Assembly: GCF_024171895.1 (NCBI RefSeq)
Contig: NZ_JAMTCQ010000011.1
Span: forward strand, 248,001-312,000
Reading direction: 5' to 3'
Source: Prauserella halophila
Lineage (GTDB): Bacteria; Actinomycetota; Actinomycetes; Mycobacteriales; Pseudonocardiaceae
DNA: 64,000 nucleotides
Shown: piece after piece, positions 61,356-64,000 of the stretch
Position numbering within the stretch: the first letter of the stretch is position 1
How the letters are laid out: the number at the start of each line of letters is the position of its first letter
Position numbers and translations under genes: made by a program
Notes under the pieces: generated by a model
The model's database searches: none
Told to the model about the DNA's origin: nothing
What the model saw: only the letters and a program-made list of their open reading frames with translations

Positions 61356-62285
61356 ATGACCACCACCGACGGCGCAGCCGCGGCATCCGACGGGCACGCG
61401 GAGTCCGAGGCGCAGCGACGGATCGAGGAGCGGTTGATCGAGGAGGTCGTGGCCTCGTTCGCGGGTGCGGGCGACGCTCGGCTACGGGAGGTGCTGGAGT
61501 CGCTGACGCGACACCTCCACGGGTTCATCCGTGACGTCCGGCTCACCGAGGACGAGTGGAAACGGGCGATCGACTTCCTGACCGACACGGGCCACATCAC
61601 CGACGACAAACGCCAGGAGTTCATCCTGCTGTCCGATGTGCTCGGTGCGTCGATGCAGACCATCGCGGTCAACAACGAGGCGTACCGCGACGCGACCGAG
61701 GCCACCGTGTTCGGCCCGTTCTTCGTCGAGGGCGCACCGCTCGTCGGCAACGGCGGTGACCTCGCCGGCGACGCCCCCGGCCAGCCGTGCTGGGTGGAAG
61801 GGACCGTGCGCGACACCGACGGCGCACCCGTGCCGGGTGCGCGCATCGAGGTGTGGGAGGCCGACGAGGACGGCTTCTACGACGTGCAGTACGACGACGA
61901 GCGGGTCTCCGGCCGGGGGCACCTGTTCACCGAACCGGACGGGAGCTTCCGGTTCTGGTGTCTGACGCCGACCCCGTATCCGATACCGCACGATGGTCCG
62001 GTCGGGCGGCTGCTGGAGGCCGCGGGCCGGTCACCGGTCCGCGCGGCGCACCTGCATTTCATGGTGACCGCGGCGAACCTGCGCACACTCGTCACACACA
62101 TCTTCGTCGACGGCGACCCGCAGTTGGATATCGGCGATTCGGTGTTCGGCGTCAAGGATTCGCTGGTGAAACACTTCGACGAACAGGCCGCGGACATCCC
62201 CACACCGGACGGCCGCGACCTGGGCGGGCGTACGTGGACGAAGGCCCACTTCGACATCGTCCTGGCCCCCACCACGGGCGCGTAG
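61356..62285 (+). CDS. intradiol ring-cleavage dioxygenase (hydroxyquinol 1,2-dioxygenase-like)
   Basis: 309 residues. The N-terminal dimerisation helices carry [19 protein letters not shown]. The Fe(III) ligands are the two Tyr in DEDGFYDVQ and [10 protein letters not shown], and His residues in AAHLHFMV. Sequence features ([19 protein letters not shown]) fit hydroxyquinol or catechol 1,2-dioxygenases, the former favoured by context. The product would be maleylacetate, but no maleylacetate reductase is in the window. ATG 61356 follows AAAAGGAG. Confidence 0.92.
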   Translation: MTTTDGAAAASDGHAESEAQRRIEERLIEEVVASFAGAGDARLREVLESLTRHLHGFIRDVRLTEDEWKRAIDFLTDTGHITDDKRQEFILLSDVLGASMQTIAVNNEAYRDATEATVFGPFFVEGAPLVGNGGDLAGDAPGQPCWVEGTVRDTDGAPVPGARIEVWEADEDGFYDVQYDDERVSGRGHLFTEPDGSFRFWCLTPTPYPIPHDGPVGRLLEAAGRSPVRAAHLHFMVTAANLRTLVTHIFVDGDPQLDIGDSVFGVKDSLVKHFDEQAADIPTPDGRDLGGRTWTKAHFDIVLAPTTGA

Positions 62286-62428
62286 CGCCTGCGGTGCGGG
62301 CGGATACGCCCCGCGCGGCGCCCCGACAACGGGTTGATCAGTGCCCGGATAGCGATCGCGCCCGCACCCGCGCGGGCGAACACCGCGAGCCCGCCGACGG
62401 TCCTCCGGAGCAGCCGGAGGCGCATGCT

Positions 62429-63835
<1,407 letters not shown>

Positions 63836-63918
63836 CTAGCGGCAACGTACCGAACCGGCCCCGGCAGCGGCGGAAACCCGATCGGCCGCTGCGAGGTTCG
63901 GCAGGGCGTCTCCTGCCG

Positions 63919-64000
63919 ATGAGCGGCGAGAACGGTGCCCCCTCGACCGGCAGTCCGGGCGGGAATGGTGACGGGACTCTCATGGCGGCCGTCACCCGGT
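63919..64000 (+). CDS. start of an unidentified gene (partial)
   Basis: An ATG at 63919 opens a frame reading MSGENGAPSTGSPGGNGDG, then TLMAAVTR, to the window end. It is divergent from gdhA. Nothing can be said of its function. Confidence 0.35.
   Translation, partial: MSGENGAPSTGSPGGNGDGTLMAAVTR

Overview
This 64 kb window is high-GC (about 70% by eye), densely coded chromosomal DNA. Frequent GTG starts, 4-nt GTGA/ATGA gene overlaps, Tat signals, an LAETG sortase-E anchor and the gene families present point to a mycelial actinomycete, most plausibly Pseudonocardiaceae (inference; no rRNA is present). I found no tRNA, rRNA, CRISPR array, insertion sequence or prophage. The only clear gene wreckage is an N-terminal fragment of an MBL-fold hydrolase next to a DUF222/HNH gene.

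Layout. 1-12.4 kb: AEC transporter (partial), two universal stress proteins around a nitroreductase, a BisC/TorA-type molybdoenzyme, a Tat-exported M23 peptidase, an MHS-family transporter, a DUF222/HNH gene and a translationally coupled operon (GT2 glycosyltransferase, DUF2064 protein, methyltransferase). 12.4-18.6 kb: polytopic membrane protein, two-component system, sugar-nucleotide epimerase, and a sortase-anchored GH25 muramidase. 18.7-26.9 kb: a cobalamin-riboswitch-controlled metE-like gene whose product lacks every zinc ligand, an acyl-CoA dehydrogenase with a TetR regulator, an IorAB-type molybdenum hydroxylase and a second TetR. 27-29.4 kb: MMPL transporter with a strong upstream operator-like palindrome.

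29.9-38.4 kb is a one-way operon for C1-demethylation: a DmdA-like THF-dependent demethylase, MetF, Fhs, a dimethylglycine-oxidase-like FAD/GcvT fusion, EtfB, EtfA and a coupled small ORF. Together these would strip methyl groups from a small methylated compound, pass them through folate to formate, and deliver electrons to ETF. 38.9-43.1 kb: polysaccharide pyruvyl transferase-like gene, and a class A beta-lactamase divergent from a LysR gene that is coupled to a second serine hydrolase. 43.1-47.1 kb: CitMHS citrate transporter with a divergent CitA/CitB-type two-component system. 47.1-51.2 kb: alkane hydroxylase-rubredoxin fusion with its TetR and a 43-bp palindrome, an old yellow enzyme and a divergent Rrf2 regulator. 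51.4-52.2 kb: TylF-type methyltransferase.

52.8-62.3 kb is an aromatic/quinone catabolic island. One arm is a coupled five-gene operon (hydroquinone-type ring-cleavage dioxygenase, alpha/beta hydrolase, acyl-CoA-dehydrogenase-like monooxygenase, flavin reductase, MhqD-like esterase). The other is a phenol/resorcinol-type FAD hydroxylase plus an intradiol (hydroxyquinol-type) dioxygenase. Two AraC regulators lie between them. The window ends with NADP-type glutamate dehydrogenase and the start of another gene.

The best candidates for something undescribed are the zinc-less MetE under B12 control, the DmdA/DMGO/ETF demethylation operon of unknown substrate, the mhq-like/resorcinol island, and several unusually perfect operator and terminator palindromes.
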